From NCBI GenBank assembly GCA_050262155.1, contig CP189843.1:124001-188000 (forward strand): DNA of 64,000 nt, read 5' to 3'. The DNA is from Parvimonas sp000223315. GTDB lineage: Bacteria > Bacillota > Clostridia > Tissierellales > Peptoniphilaceae. Position numbers and translations under genes: made by a program. Below, piece after piece: positions 44,284 to 55,289 of this stretch. The notes beneath the pieces were generated by a model. The model was not told the origin of the DNA. It worked only from the letters and a program-made list of their open reading frames with translations, and did not search any database. Each line of letters starts with the position of its first letter. Position 1 is the stretch's first letter.

Positions 44284-44601
44284 TTATATAAGAAAATTTA
44301 TATATAAAAATGTTGTAAGTATTGATGCAAAAACAGTAAGTACCATATTTCTAGTTATATACGAAACTACTGAAGCAACTGCAATTGTAACCGTAAACAT
44401 TAATTTGTTGGCTGACTCTGCAACCAAGACTTCTCTTAAAATTAGTACCGACATGGAAGTATAGGGTACAATTTTAAAGAAAGTCATTAGTTTCTTATTA
44501 AAAGTTTTTCCCTTAAGAAAGAATAGTGGAAGAACTTTTGGAATTATTGTTACAGCTGCGGCGATTAATGTGCCGACTATATAATAGTAATATTTGTCCA
44601 T
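44284..44601 (-). CDS. azlD: Branched-chain amino acid exporter subunit AzlD
   Basis: 105 residues, four hydrophobic segments; the small partner of AzlC. It contains LIAAAVTIIPKVLPLFFLKG (~residues 12-31) and the typical short length. Lies 9 nt downstream of azlC. Together they export branched-chain amino acids, contrasting with the BrnQ importer 5 kb away. Confidence 0.88.
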   Translation of the reverse strand: MDKYYYYIVGTLIAAAVTIIPKVLPLFFLKGKTFNKKLMTFFKIVPYTSMSVLILREVLVAESANKLMFTVTIAVASVVSYITRNMVLTVFASILTTFLYINFLI

Positions 44602-44610
44602 AATTTCTCC

Positions 44611-45325
44611 TTATTCTTTTATTTCTTCTTTATCTTCTAAAGTTTCATCTCCAATTAAGAATATACCTACTATTGAAGAAAGTATTATTGAAAAAACTAT
44701 ATCCCAACCTAGAGGAAACATTTTTGTATAATAGATAATAGAGTATATTATTGCTGTCACGATGACAACTCTTACAGTTACTAAATGTTTTTTCACATTC
44801 GGTACTAATAGTGCTACGAAAAGTCCAAGAAGACCGACACTGAAAGCAACCTTTAAATTTTGTGGTAAAAAATCTCCCAAAAAGTAACCCACTATTGTGA
44901 AAATTCCCCAAAAAATAAGGTGGAATTTGCACACCAAGTGTAAAAGCTGTATTTACTTTGTCTTTATTAAATGAAAGTATAGAAAAACTTTCATCTGTTA
45001 GTAACCATCCTACAATAGGGAACGCTTTATGATTTACCTTATCTACTGTTGCTCCAAGAGTAGCAGACATAAGGAATAGTCTTGTGTTTAATAAAAATAC
45101 GGAAACTGCAATTCCGAAAAGCGGAACACTTGATGTCAAAAAACCTACCAACATAAATTGGGCAGCACCCGAATATAAAACAAAAGAACTTAAAAAAGCA
45201 TGTAACAAACCTAGTGAATTAGTATTACATAGAATTCCCAAAGTAATTGCTGATGGGATATAACCTATCCATATAGGTATTGAATGTCGAACACCTGAAA
45301 TAAAATTGTTCTTTGTCGATTTCAT
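44611..45325 (-). pseudogene. azlC: Branched-chain amino acid permease AzlC (one frameshift)
   Basis: Reconstructed ~237 residues: N-terminal FISGVRHSIPIWIGYIPSAI and LYSGAAQFMLVGFL are typical AzlC segments. At A6 (44910-44915 on the plus strand) the frame shifts; one base fewer restores continuity into FTIVGYFLGDFLPQNLK. The start chosen is ATG 45325 behind GGGGGA. It follows recR by 25 nt. Probably intact in the organism, given the indel pattern around it. Confidence 0.82.
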
Positions 45326-45350
45326 ATTTTCCCCCATAAACATTAGAAAC

Positions 45351-45964
45351 CTAATATTCTATCTCTCTTCTGTCCTCTAATGCCTTTAAAAATGTTAATT
45401 CATCATAATTGTCTATGCTTCTACCTATAGGAATTCCATTAGCAATCTTTGAAATTTTTAAGTTTTTGAAATTTTTTAGTAAATCTACAATATAAATTTC
45501 AGTTAATTCGCCGTCAATTGTTTGACTTATGGCGAAAATAACTTCCTTTACATTATCTTTTTCAATTCTATCTAAAAGTGAATCTACATTTAAGTCGTCT
45601 AAAGTTATTCCTTCTCTTGGAGTAACAAGACCATTTAAAATATGATAAGTTCCTTTATATACTTTAGTTTTTTTTCAAGGCTTATTACACCTTGCATATC
45701 TTCTACAATAGTAATAATTGACTTATCTCTTTTTTCATCAGCACAAATATTGCAGATTTCATCTTCTGTTAAATTTCCACAAATTTTACAATGATGAGTA
45801 TTCTTTTTCATATTAATAAGACTTTTTGCAAACTCAATAGTAAAATCATCATCCATTTCTAAAATTTTCAAAGCCATTTTAGTTGCAGATTTTCTTCCGA
45901 TAGATGGAAGAAGTTTTGACAAATAGTGAATAACTTCATCTATAGATTTAGTGTAATTGTTCAT
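45351..45964 (-). pseudogene. recR: Recombination protein RecR (one frameshift)
   Basis: Reconstructed ~204 residues. The N-terminal helix-hairpin-helix LSKLLPSIGRKSATKMAL, the zinc finger CKICGNLTEDEICNIC (~residues 56-71) and the TOPRIM region IITIVEDMQGV are in one frame. After an A8 tract (~45670) the frame shifts and continues as YKGTYHILNGLVTPREGI, then KISKIANGIPIGRSID, to TAG at 45351-45353. One extra A restores it. RecR is part of RecFOR gap repair. It follows ybaB by 3 nt as in the conserved dnaX-ybaB-recR block. Confidence 0.87.
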
Positions 45965-45967
45965 TTT

Positions 45968-46309
45968 TTATAATCCCGGAATATTAATTCCACCTGTTAT
46001 TTTATTAATTTCTGAATCGTGTTTTTCTTGAGCTTTTCTATTAGCTTCATTTATAGCTGTCATAATTAAATCTTGTAACATTTCTATATCATCAGGATCA
46101 ACAACTTCAGGATCAAGTTTGATACTTAAAACTTCTTTTTTTCCATTAACAGTTACTTCAACTGCTCCACCACCTGATGTTGCAGAAACTTCTTCTTCAT
46201 CTAAAAGTTTTTGCGTATTTTCAAGTTCTCTTTGCATTTTTTGCATTTGTTTCATCATATTGCCCATATTCATGCCACCGCCGAATTTAGGGAAACCGCC
46301 TTTAGCCAT
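45968..46309 (-). CDS. YbaB/EbfC-family nucleoid-associated protein
   Basis: 113 residues. Met/Gly-rich N-terminus, MMKQMQKMQRELENTQKLL helix (~residues 18-36), GGGAVEVTVNGKKEV strands (~47-61) and the MTAINEANRKAQE helix. Binds DNA as a dimer. AGGAGG precedes the ATG. Normally directly follows dnaX; here a serpin gene is interposed. Confidence 0.93.
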   Translation of the reverse strand: MAKGGFPKFGGGMNMGNMMKQMQKMQRELENTQKLLDEEEVSATSGGGAVEVTVNGKKEVLSIKLDPEVVDPDDIEMLQDLIMTAINEANRKAQEKHDSEINKITGGINIPGL

Positions 46310-46494
46310 AATTACCTCCTAAAAAAAAAAAAAAAATAATCAAATTATTTAATCTCAAATTTGTTTTTAATAAAATTTTTTTTGTTAATCAAATAACATA
46401 AAACTTCAAAATTTATACTTTATATAGCATTTTTTTAAGGATAAATCAATAATTTACAATAATAAGATAAAGTATATATAATTTTGTAAAGACT

Positions 46495-46528
46495 AAAAAA
46501 AGCAATATCGGATTAAATCCGATACTGC
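46495..46528 (-). terminator. Terminator of serpin gene 1
   Basis: GCAATATCGGATT pairs with AATCCGATACTGC; T7 follows on the minus strand. It separates the serpin from ybaB. Confidence 0.85.
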
Positions 46529-46541
46529 CTTTAAACTAAAT

Positions 46542-47704
46542 TTATTTTTTACTTGGATCTACAATATATGCTGTGAAAGTTATCAAATCTGCCTTGCTGT
46601 TTTCGTCATGGTCTTCTATAATGATATAGAAAGGTCTATCCATTTTAATATCAATATTTTTGTTTTCCACAGGCATACTTGTTTCTTTAACATCTATTTT
46701 TGTTACTGCTTTTGCTTTTGCACCTTTTTCATTAATTTTTAATGTAGAAGTTTGTTTAGCCTTACAAACCTTAACATTCATATCAGGCAATAATTTTTCT
46801 ATTTTGAATTCATTTAGCAATTTGCCAAGTCCAATCTTTGGAAATAGATTCATAAAATCAACCTGTGATTTAATATCTATTTTTGGCAAATAGAAATTTA
46901 CTTCATATCTTTCTTTCCTTTTTCTTTAAAAGTATTTATAAGATCTTGTAATTGTTCTGCAGAAAAATTATGTTCTTCTTTAGGCTTTATAAAATAAATA
47001 TTTGAATCATTTGACCTAATAGAAAATATTTCCATTACATCATTAGATATAGCTGTTACATTTTCAAAATGATTATACATTGTATCAACTTGTATTTTTG
47101 TGCCGTCAGATTTTGTAAAATCTCTTTTTTCAGTCTTTTTTTCGTCAAATGGTTGTTTCCATTTTACCTCATAATTTATCGCGTCAATAAAACTGGCTAC
47201 AACATCATCAGATATTTTTTCTTTATCCAAAATTTCATCTAAGTTGGATTTTTGAAAATCTTGATAAACTTTTGTTCCTTCAGTTGCTGATTTAACTGTT
47301 TTAATATTGTCGTAATTAAGATTTTTAGTTTCACCTTTGATATTTTGTAAGTTTATTAAAATCAAATTTGCCAACTTAGTATTTTTAAATTTTAAATTTT
47401 GAAGATGTGATTGATCGTAAAATTTAAAAAGGGGTAAATTTTCTCTGTCATCAGTACAAAGAGAGATTAAATCTAAACATCTTTGTATTGAAATAGGGGA
47501 TAAAACTAAATTTTCGTCATTTTTTTTATTTTTTTAATAAAGCTGTAAAAATATCTAAATTGACCTTATTTGCATTACCGGTTTGGGATGCATCAAATAC
47601 CAGTTTTTCTCTGTTTTCAGGAAATAATTTCTCCGCCTTAGTGCAAGATACTAAAGAAATTGAAATGAACATCAAAAAAATTGTTTTTAATAGTTTTTTT
47701 TCAT
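46542..47704 (-). pseudogene. Serpin-family lipoprotein 1 (three frameshifts)
   Basis: Reconstructed ~387 residues. Start ATG 47704 behind GGAGG; a lipoprotein signal peptide ends ISLVSC. Serpin landmarks are NLVLSPISIQRCLDLISL (shutter/helix region), KWKQPFDEKKTEKRDF (the 'FK-W-PF-T' segment), YEVNFYLPKIDIKSQVDF, and the C-terminal PFYIIIED followed by YIVDP. Frames break at A8 after the ATG (one A too many), at A7 (~47525) and at A5 (~46920). A paralogue lies at 49807-51007, also beside dnaX. Predicted surface protease inhibitor. Confidence 0.8.
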
Positions 47705-47758
47705 AGCATACCTCCATTCTAGACAATATAATAGGCTAAAAATCAACAACAGTCTGAA

Positions 47759-49398
47759 CTAATCTATAAAATTTGCATAAACAGTCAAAGAATTTTGAAC
47801 CGGCATATTAACCTTTGTAAAAAATTCATTTAAAACAACAGTTTCCTTTAAAATGAAAGAATTATTTTCATCTAATTTATAACTTCCAAACTTAAATAAA
47901 TATTCTTTACAGTCAATATGTAAGAAATTTTCTTTTGGAAAATAGTAAATTTCTTTTACACTCTCATCAAAAAGTTTGGATACTGTTTTTTTGAAAATAG
48001 TTTCTTTTAAAACATCCTTAAAAGGAGTTAAGTCAATCTTTTCATAAATATCTTCATTATTTTCTTTGGAGTGTTCTGTATCTTCAACATTTTCAACATT
48101 GTCAATAGCTTCAATATTTTCTGAATCTTCTGATTCTATTTCATTTTCAATATATTTAAAATATTCTAAATCTTCTGTATTTTTAGCGGATTCAATATTT
48201 TTTTCTTTTTCTACTTCTATTGTAGAATCTACATTTTCTACAATATCAACTTTTAAATTTCCACTTTTAATGATTTTTTCAAGAGTTTCAATTCTCTTTT
48301 CCATTTCCGACTTTTCTTTTTTAAATGAACAGATTTTTATAATTAAAAGTTCAGCTAGAGCATTTTGCATATCACTTTTTTTCATCTTATCTTCGACATC
48401 TAAAAATTTTTCTAAAAAATGTAAATAAGCTCAGCTATTTCAAATTTATTTGAATGTTCAAAATATCTCTTATACTCAACATCGTTTAGAGTCGTAAGTT
48501 CTTTTTTTACACTCTTTACTAAAATTATATTTCTGAAATGTTTTATTAAATCAATAATAATATTATGTGGAGTCTTTCCGTTTTCAACTAAATTTCTAAA
48601 AGTTTCTATTGTCTCATTTTTTGAAGAATTTAAAATTGACTTTGAAAGCTCGAATAACATATTCAGGTTCACAAGTCCCAAACATTCATTTATATCTTCA
48701 ATGGTAATTTTTTCTTTTCCCGTAGCAACGACTTGATCCAAAAGACTTAATGCATCTCTCATCGCCCCGGAAGAAAGTTCTGAAATCAAATTAATTCCAT
48801 CTTCTTCCACTTCGACATTTAGATTATTTAAAACATAATTTATATTTTTAACTATATCTGAATTATTAATTCTTTTAAATTCAAATCTTTGACATCTTGA
48901 AATGATAGTATCAGGAAGTTTGTCAATTTCAGTTGTCGCAAGTATGAAAATTAAATGTTTAGGTGGTTCTTCTAAAATTTTTAAAAGAGCATTAAAGCCT
49001 TCATTTGTAATCATATGGGCTTCATCTATTATATAGACCTTGTATTTTACGATTTGTGGGGGATAGATTACTTTTTCCTTTAATTCCCTTATATCGTCAA
49101 TACGTCTATTACTTGCAGCATCCATTTCGACTACTTCAAGTGCCTTGTCATTTAAAATCATCTTACAATTTTCACATTCATTACAAGGATTTCCGTCAAT
49201 CGGATTTAAGCAATTCACCGCACGAGCGAAAATTTTGGCACAACTCGTCTTTCCTGTTCCTCTGATTCCTGAAAATAGATAAGCATGACCTAAATTTCCT
49301 GTTCTTATTTGATTTTTTAAAATTTCGACTATATGTTCTTGACCAACAACTCTTGTAAAATCCTTTGGCCTAAATTCTCTATATATGGCTTGTTTCAA
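47759..49398 (-). pseudogene. dnaX: DNA polymerase III subunit gamma/tau (one frameshift)
   Basis: Reconstructed ~546 residues. Walker A GIRGTGKTS (~residues 44-52), a four-cysteine zinc module (CNECENC and neighbours, ~70-80), Walker B VYIIDEAHM (~121-129) and the sensor SRCQRF. The frame breaks at T6 (~48412-48420) after ELIYIF; one more T continues into FLEKFLDVEDKMKK and the acidic C-terminal tau region. A 328-residue product would lose part of the oligomerisation domain. The gene is essential, so a sequence error is likely. It is flanked on both sides by serpin genes. Confidence 0.88.
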
Positions 49399-49443
49399 AA
49401 TTTCACCTCTAATATTTGATTAATGTATTATATATATATATAT

Positions 49444-49707
49444 CATAGTTTCCTTTTTAAAACTAAATTAATGTAACTATGATGAAATATTAATAGCTTT
49501 ACCATTAGGCATAAAGCCATTAATATTATAACATAGTTTCCTTTTTAAAACTAAATTAATGTAACTATGATGAAATATTAATAACTTTATCAAAAGGCAT
49601 AAATATATACTTATTATATCATAATTCCTTTTTAATAAATAAATTGATGTAATTATGATGAAATATTAATAACTTTATCATAAGGCATAAAGTTATTAAT
49701 ATTATAT
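49444..49707. repeat. Three tandem 88-bp repeats
   Basis: Units begin at 49444, 49532 and 49620 with CATAGTTTCC/CATAATTCC. Each has two potential hairpins, CATAGTT..AACTATG and AATATTAATAGCTTTA..ATAAAGCCATTAATATT. The third unit is the most diverged, with compensated changes (CATAATT..AATTATG). It fills most of the gap between dnaX and serpin 2. Confidence 0.88.
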
Positions 49708-49710
49708 CAT

Positions 49711-49750
49711 AAAAAGAGAAATTGAAAAAAAAATCAATTTCTCTAATTTT
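49711..49750. terminator. Terminator of serpin gene 2 (bidirectional)
   Basis: AGAGAAATTGA/TCAATTTCTCT stem with T runs on both strands. Confidence 0.75.
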
Positions 49751-49806
49751 TTAATTATTAATATTTTTCTAATTGTATTTACTATTATAATTAAGACCGG
49801 CAATCT

Positions 49807-51007
49807 CTATTTGTTACTACTTGGGTCAGCTATATATGATGAAAAAGTTATCATTTCAGTATTAGTGTTTTCTTCAATGTCTTCAATAACAATATAAAAA
49901 GGTCCATCCATTTTTTTTTACTGTTAATTCACCGTTTTTTGCGACACCATTTGATTCTTTTGATGCTTTTTCTGCATCTTTAACATTTATACCATTTTCA
50001 TCAATTTTTAAAATCGAATTTTGCTTAGCTTCAGTTATTTTAATTTCAGCATCTCCCAATAATTTTTCAAGTTTAAAAGAATTAAATAGTTTTTCTGAAA
50101 CAAATTTTTTGTAAGAACTTTTACAGTCAACACTAGATTTTATATCTATTTTTGGTAAATAGAAATTTACGTCATAAGTTTCAGTGCTTTCTTTTAAACC
50201 TAAAATATAAAATAACAAGTCTCCGGTTCCTAACATATCGTTATTTTTCTTTCTTATGAAATAAATATTTGAACCATTTGCTTTAATCGCAAACATATCT
50301 ATATTATTATCTGATATACCTTTTACATTTTTAAATGTATTAAGCATTGTATCTACTTGTATTTTTGTGCCGTCAAGTTTTGTGAAATCTCGTTTTTCAG
50401 TTTTTTCTTTGCTAAATGCTTGATCCCATTTTGCTTCAAAATGTACTGCACTAAAAAAACCGGCTATAGAAGTATTGTCTAATTCTTTATCATCCAAAAC
50501 TTCTTTTAATATAGAATATTGAAAATCTTGATAGTATTCACTTGCTTCTTTTGAGTTTTTAACTGTTCTAATATTATCATATTTAATTTCTTTTGTTTCA
50601 CCTTTGATATTTTCTAAATTTAATGTAATTAAGTTTGATAGGGATGAATTTTTTTTTTATTTCAAATTTAGAATATGACCACTAATGATAGAAGTTAAAC
50701 CGCTTAGATCTTCTCTATCATCTGTGGCTAGAGAAATCATATAAATAGATTGTTGTATTGACATAGGTGATAAAAATATATTTTTATCATTTCCATTTTC
50801 TTTCACCAAATTTTTAAAAATGTCACAATTAACTTTGTTCAAAGTACCTACTCTTCTTTTGTCAAATACTAATTTATCTTTGTTTTCCGGGAATAACTTT
50901 CCTGATTTTTCAACTTTCTTTGGCGCTTTTGGATTTTCTGTCTTTGAACAAGATACCAAAGAAATAGAAACAAATAAAATTAGGATAGTTTTTAATAGTT
51001 TTTTCAT
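49807..51007 (-). pseudogene. Serpin-family lipoprotein 2 (frameshift and stop)
   Basis: Reconstructed ~399 residues from ATG 51007. Lipoprotein signal ends SISLVSCSK. Serpin features are NIFLSPMSIQQSIYMISLA (~residues 76-94), KWDQAFSKEKTEKRDF, YDVNFYLPKIDIKSSVDC and the C-terminal PFYIVIED..YIADP. An in-frame TAA at 50657-50659 lies in an A-rich stretch and could reflect two compensating homopolymer errors; A9 at 49911-49919 shifts the final ~30 codons. Closely related to serpin 1, indicating duplication around dnaX. Confidence 0.8.
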
Positions 51008-51061
51008 AGCACACCTCCGCTTTTATACTAGAATAACTAAATATTAAAAATATGTAATAAT

Positions 51062-51118
51062 GAATGGTAATCCCACTCTTCCACGATGCTTGACATCGGA
51101 TGGTATCAGGGAATCTTA
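51062..51118. repeat. Degenerate copy of a dispersed hairpin repeat
   Basis: CCCACTCTTCCACGATGCTTGACATCGG resembles, in inverse orientation, the hairpin CCCGATGCAAAGCATCGTGGAAGGGTGGG at 53373-53402. The rest of 51008-51323 is AT-rich spacer with no gene. Confidence 0.55.
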
Positions 51119-51323
51119 TCTTTTCAAATAAAAAATAATTTACCACAATACCATAGTAACACTTTTGTAAAAACATGTCAACTATTTTTTTAGATAAAGT
51201 ATAATTTTAAATAAATTAACAAAATTCTTTAAATACAGAATACTTTATAAATTCATTTTTAAATATTGACAAATTTTTTTATTTTTTATAAAATGATTGT
51301 ATGTGCGTTTAGGAGATAAAAAT

Positions 51324-52002
51324 ATGAAAAAAGATAAATTATTTATTAGGACTGCTATGACTATAATCGGAATGATTATATTGGGAATAGGTGTATTTTT
51401 AACAATAAAAGTAAATTTGGATTTGATCCTGCAAGTACAGTTCAGCTTGGAATGTCCAAACATTTAGGATTAAGCTATGGAAATTGTGCAGTAATTTTTA
51501 ACTTAGTTTTTTTAAGTATAATATTCTTTGTGGATAAAAAATATATAAATATATCATCAATTTTTTTGCTATTTTTACAGTAGGTTATACAGTTGAAACT
51601 ATGAATTTTCTTTTTGGATGGATTAATTTACAAGATATACATTTAGTTTATAGAGTTATAATTTGTTTAATAGGAACATTTATCATATCTATCGGAGTTG
51701 CAGTTTACATCTTTGCGGGGTTAGGTGTTGGAGCAGCTGATGGAATCTCTGAATTGATAAGTGATAAAATAAAATTTCCTTACAGAACTGTAAGAGTTGT
51801 TTCAGATTTTATACTTGTTATAATAGGCTTTTCATTGGGAAGTACTGTCGGAATTGGAACATTAATTATAACATTTTTTACAGGACCTTTTATACAACTT
51901 ATCAGAAAATTTCTTCCTGTTCTTAATGGAATATTGGACGAGGGATTGGCTGATAGTGTAAATAGTGATGAAGAAAAATTTCAAAAAGAAGTTATTGCTT
52001 AA
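51324..52002 (+). pseudogene. YczE-like membrane protein (two frameshifts)
   Basis: Reconstructed ~226 residues. N-terminal MTIIGMIILGIGVFLTI helix, FGFDPASTVQLGMSKHLGLS, then a C-terminal half (YIFAGLGVGAADGISELISD, GSTVGIGTLIITFFTGP) typical of YczE/YitT-type membrane proteins. One base is missing near 51409 (A4) and one in T7 at ~51565. SD is AGGAG before ATG 51324. Function unknown. Confidence 0.75.
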
Positions 52003-52026
52003 AATAGGGGGAACTCTATTTTTTTG
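52001..52026 (+). terminator. Terminator after the YczE-like gene
   Basis: Short AAATAG/CTATTT stem followed by T7. Confidence 0.6.
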
Positions 52027-52083
52027 TTGTAAAAAGTGGTATTATATAGCTATATTAATTCAATTAAAAACAAGGAGTTTTTC

Positions 52084-53262
52084 ATGGATATTATAAAATT
52101 AGTTAAAGAAAAAGAAGAGAAAGTTATAAAAATAAGACGAGATTTACATCAAATTCCGGAATTGGAGTTGGAACTGCCAAAGACAATGGAATATATTTCA
52201 AAAGTTTTAGATGAAATAGGTGTAAACTACAAAAAATTGTTAAATGGAAATGCAATTGTTGTTCAAATTGACGGAGAACAAGCGGGAAAATGTATAGCGA
52301 TAAGAGCGGATAGTGATGCACTTCCGGTTGTTGAAGAAACAGGACTTCCTTTTGCATCTACAAATGGAAATATGCATGCTTGTGGACATGATGGACATAC
52401 TGCTATGGCCCCCTGGAGCTTGTATGATATTAAACGAAAATAGAGATAAACTTAAAGGAACAGTAAAAATATTTTTCCAACCCGGAGAAGAAACGCCGGG
52501 AGGGGCTTTACCTATGATTGAAGAGGGCTGTATGGAAAATCCGAAAGTTGATGCGGTAATAGGACTTCACGAAGGCTGTTTAATTCCTATTGAATATGGG
52601 AAAATAGGAGTAAAAACAGGAGCCATAATGGCATCTGCTGATATTTTTGAAATAACTGTAAAAGGAAAATCATCGCATGCTGCAACACCTCATCTGTCAG
52701 CAGATCCGATTGTAGTTTCATCAGAAATTGTGCTTGGACTTCAAAAGATAATTTCAAGAGAAATAAATCCAATTTCAAATGCAGTTTTGACTATCGGAAT
52801 AATTAGAGGAGGAACTGCTCATAATGTAATTCCGGAATCTGTTTACATCAAGGGAACAGTTAGAACTTTAGACGAAAAAGTTAGAGAATTTATTGCAAAG
52901 AGAATTGAAGAATCGCAGATGGGATTGCAAAAACTTATAATTGTGAAGCTGAAACAATTTATCACTTTATGTATCCGGTAGTAATGAATGATGAAAAATT
53001 TACTGAATTTTTTATAGAAAACACAAAAGAAGTTTTAGGAGAGGATTCAGTTGAAATAATAAAAAATCCAAGTATGGGTGGAGAAGATGTTGCTTACTTC
53101 TTACAAAGAGCAAAAGGAACTTACTTTATGCTTTCAAACCCTAAGCTTCACGAGGGTGATAAAATTTATCCTCATCATCATAGCAAATTTGATGTTGAAG
53201 AAAGTTTGTTTTACAAGGGAATGTGTGCAGTTTTAGGAACTGTTTTTAAATATTTGAGTTAA
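52084..53262 (+). pseudogene. M20-family amidohydrolase (two frameshifts)
   Basis: Reconstructed ~392 residues. RRDLHQIPELELELPKT (~residues 18-34), IRADSDALPV (metal-site region), HACGHDGHTAMA (Cys/His/Asp/His metal ligands, ~98-109), PGEETPGGALPMI and SSHAATPHLSADP are M20D/HipO-like. Breaks occur at C5 (~52409) and near 52914. AAGGAG precedes ATG 52084. It hydrolyses N-acyl amino acids or similar amides. Confidence 0.85.
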
Positions 53263-53263
53263 T

Positions 53264-53297
53264 AAAATGGATTGTCGATAAACGACAATCCATTTTG
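53264..53297 (+). terminator. Terminator after the amidohydrolase gene
   Basis: AAAATGGATTGTCG/CGACAATCCATTTT stem, 14 bp. Confidence 0.88.
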
Positions 53298-53329
53298 TAT
53301 TCTCAAATTTATTTTTTATGTATCTCCGA

Positions 53330-53895
53330 TACATTCATTTTTTTTGTGAAACAACAAGGTTCCCGGGAACCCACCCGATGCAAAGCATCGTGGAAGGGTG
53401 GGGTTCTTATTGCAACAAAAATGTGAGATTTCTCCGCTATGGTCGAAATGACGTGCAAGGAAAAATCTTCGTTCAATAGCTTAACGTGAACAGTAAATAA
53501 TCTTTAAAAAAATCGTTAAGTAAACAAAAAGTTTCGCGTCATAACAATTACTAAAGAAATGTGCCTAATACGTCATCTTGAGCGGAGTATAACGGAGTCA
53601 ATCTAGCCCTAACTTTGTTTCTTGTAAACAGCAAAAGTTAGGGCTAGAATCAGTTTCGCTAACGTGTCAGCCAAGATGACGTATAAGGAAAAATCTTCGT
53701 ATAATAGTTTAACGTGAACAGTAAATAATCTTTTAAAAAAATCGTTAAGTAAACAAAAAGTTTCACGTCATAACAACTGGTAAAGAAATTCCCCTAATAC
53801 GTCATCTCGACCGTAATGAGCGAAGCGAATAAAGTCGAGAGATCTCATAGTTTTACTTGTTTACAAGTAAAACTAAATGTATCTTCGATACATCA
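53330..53895. repeat. Intergenic repeat block with two MITE-like units (copies B, C)
   Basis: The 695-bp gap 53263-53957 holds no gene. Copy B (53441-53583) and copy C (~53669-53812) of the unit at 34283-34433 share the core AACGTGAACAGTAAATAATC..TTTC(A/G)CGTCATAACAA. Between them lies a long inverted repeat with AGCCCTAACTTTGTTT/GCAAAAGTTAGGGCT. A GC-richer hairpin (GGTTCCCGGGAACC) opens the block. The right end is the inverse of 34128-34178. Confidence 0.82.
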
Positions 53896-53913
53896 AAAAA
53901 AACATTATAAACA

Positions 53914-53942
53914 AAAAATCCCCAACATTTGTTGAGGATTTT
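53914..53942 (-). terminator. Terminator of the malic enzyme gene
   Basis: AATCCCCAACA/TGTTGAGGATT stem with T6 on the minus strand. Confidence 0.8.
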
Positions 53943-53957
53943 AATACTAAATATTTA

Positions 53958-55111
53958 CTATTTAACTTTTTCTGAAACTGCTTTCGCAACAGTATCAGCA
54001 ACATTTTCTTCAAAAGCGGAAACAATAATATAATCTTCTCTAATTTTGTCATCAGGAATCATACTTGCAAGTCCGTATGCTGCAGCTAATTTCATTTCAT
54101 CAGTAATTTTCTTAGCCTTTGCTTCTAAAGCACCTTTAAAAATTCCAGGGAAAGCAACTACATTGTTAATTTGATTAGGCATATCTGATCTTCCTGTTGC
54201 AGCAACTCTTGCTCCGGCTTCTTTTGCATCTGCATAAAGAATTTCAGGTTGAGGATTTGCCATTGCAAATACAATCGCATCTTTATTCATTGAAGCTACC
54301 ATTTCTTTAGTAACTAAATCTTTTTGACTTACTCCTATGAATACGTCAGCGCCTACAAATGCTTCTTTCATAGTCATATCTTTTTGTTCTTTATTTGTTA
54401 TTTCAGCAATTCTTTCTTTACAAAATTATAATTTTCTGAATGTTTTTTATTGATTGCACCTTTTGAGTCGAATGCTATTACATTTTCAACACCCAACATC
54501 ATAATTAATTTTATGATTGAATATCCTGCAGCACCGGCTCCTGAAACAACAACTTTAACATCTTTAGCTTCTTTTTTAACTAATTTTAATGCATTGATTA
54601 AAGCCGCTGTAACAACTATTGCAGTACCATGTTGGTCATCGTGGAATACCGGAATATCAAGTTCATCTATTAATGTTCTTTCAATTTCAACACATCTTGG
54701 AGAAGAAATATCTTCAAGATTAATTCCACCAAATGTAGGAGCAAGAGCTTTTACAATTGAAATAATTTCCTTAGGGTCTTTTGTATTTAAAACTAGAGGA
54801 ACAGCATTAACTCCACCGAATTTTTTAAATAAACAACACTTTCCTTCCATAACAGGCATAGCCGCTTCAGGACCTATATCTCCAAGACCTAAAACAGCAG
54901 TTCCATCAGAAATAACAGCAATAGTATTAGCTTTGCTTGTATATTTATAAGCTAAAGAAGGGTCCTTACTTATTTCCATACAAGGTCTTGCAACACCCGG
55001 AGTATATGCATAAGTTAAATCCTCAGCATTATTCAATTCTGCTTTTAATTCTGTTGATAGTTTTCCTTGCCATTGTTCATGAAGCAACAAGGCTTTTTCG
55101 TAAACATCCAT
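53958..55111 (-). pseudogene. NAD(P)-dependent malic enzyme, short form (one frameshift)
   Basis: Reconstructed ~384 residues, the short bacterial form without a phosphotransacetylase domain. LTYAYTPGVARPCMEI (~residues 32-47), SDGTAVLGLGDIGP (~68-81), metal-site FHDDQHGTAIV (~155-165) and the Rossmann VVVSGAGAAGYSI (~187-199). The frame breaks at ~54412 where one more A restores NFVKERIAEITNKEQ. Converts malate to pyruvate. The start has AAAGGAG upstream. Confidence 0.88.
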
Positions 55112-55289
55112 TTTTTTATCTCCTTTATATAAAAATATTCATTCAAATTTAATATACTACAAAGAATTCCAAAAGTCAATACAAAAAGCGAAAGTGAATT
55201 TCATTAAATTTTTTTAATAGACACGATAGGTTAAATTCTTCCTATTGCTTTTTAAAAATTTTTACATTAAAATATAGTTGGTGATTAAA

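Noticed and set aside
48405..48425. Programmed frameshift in dnaX
   Set aside because: The break would truncate the protein at residue 328, inside the oligomerisation domain, unlike the gamma product of E. coli; the neighbouring genes show the same kind of indel.
49444..49707. CRISPR array
   Set aside because: The 88-bp units are contiguous with no unique spacers and each forms two hairpins; no cas genes are present.
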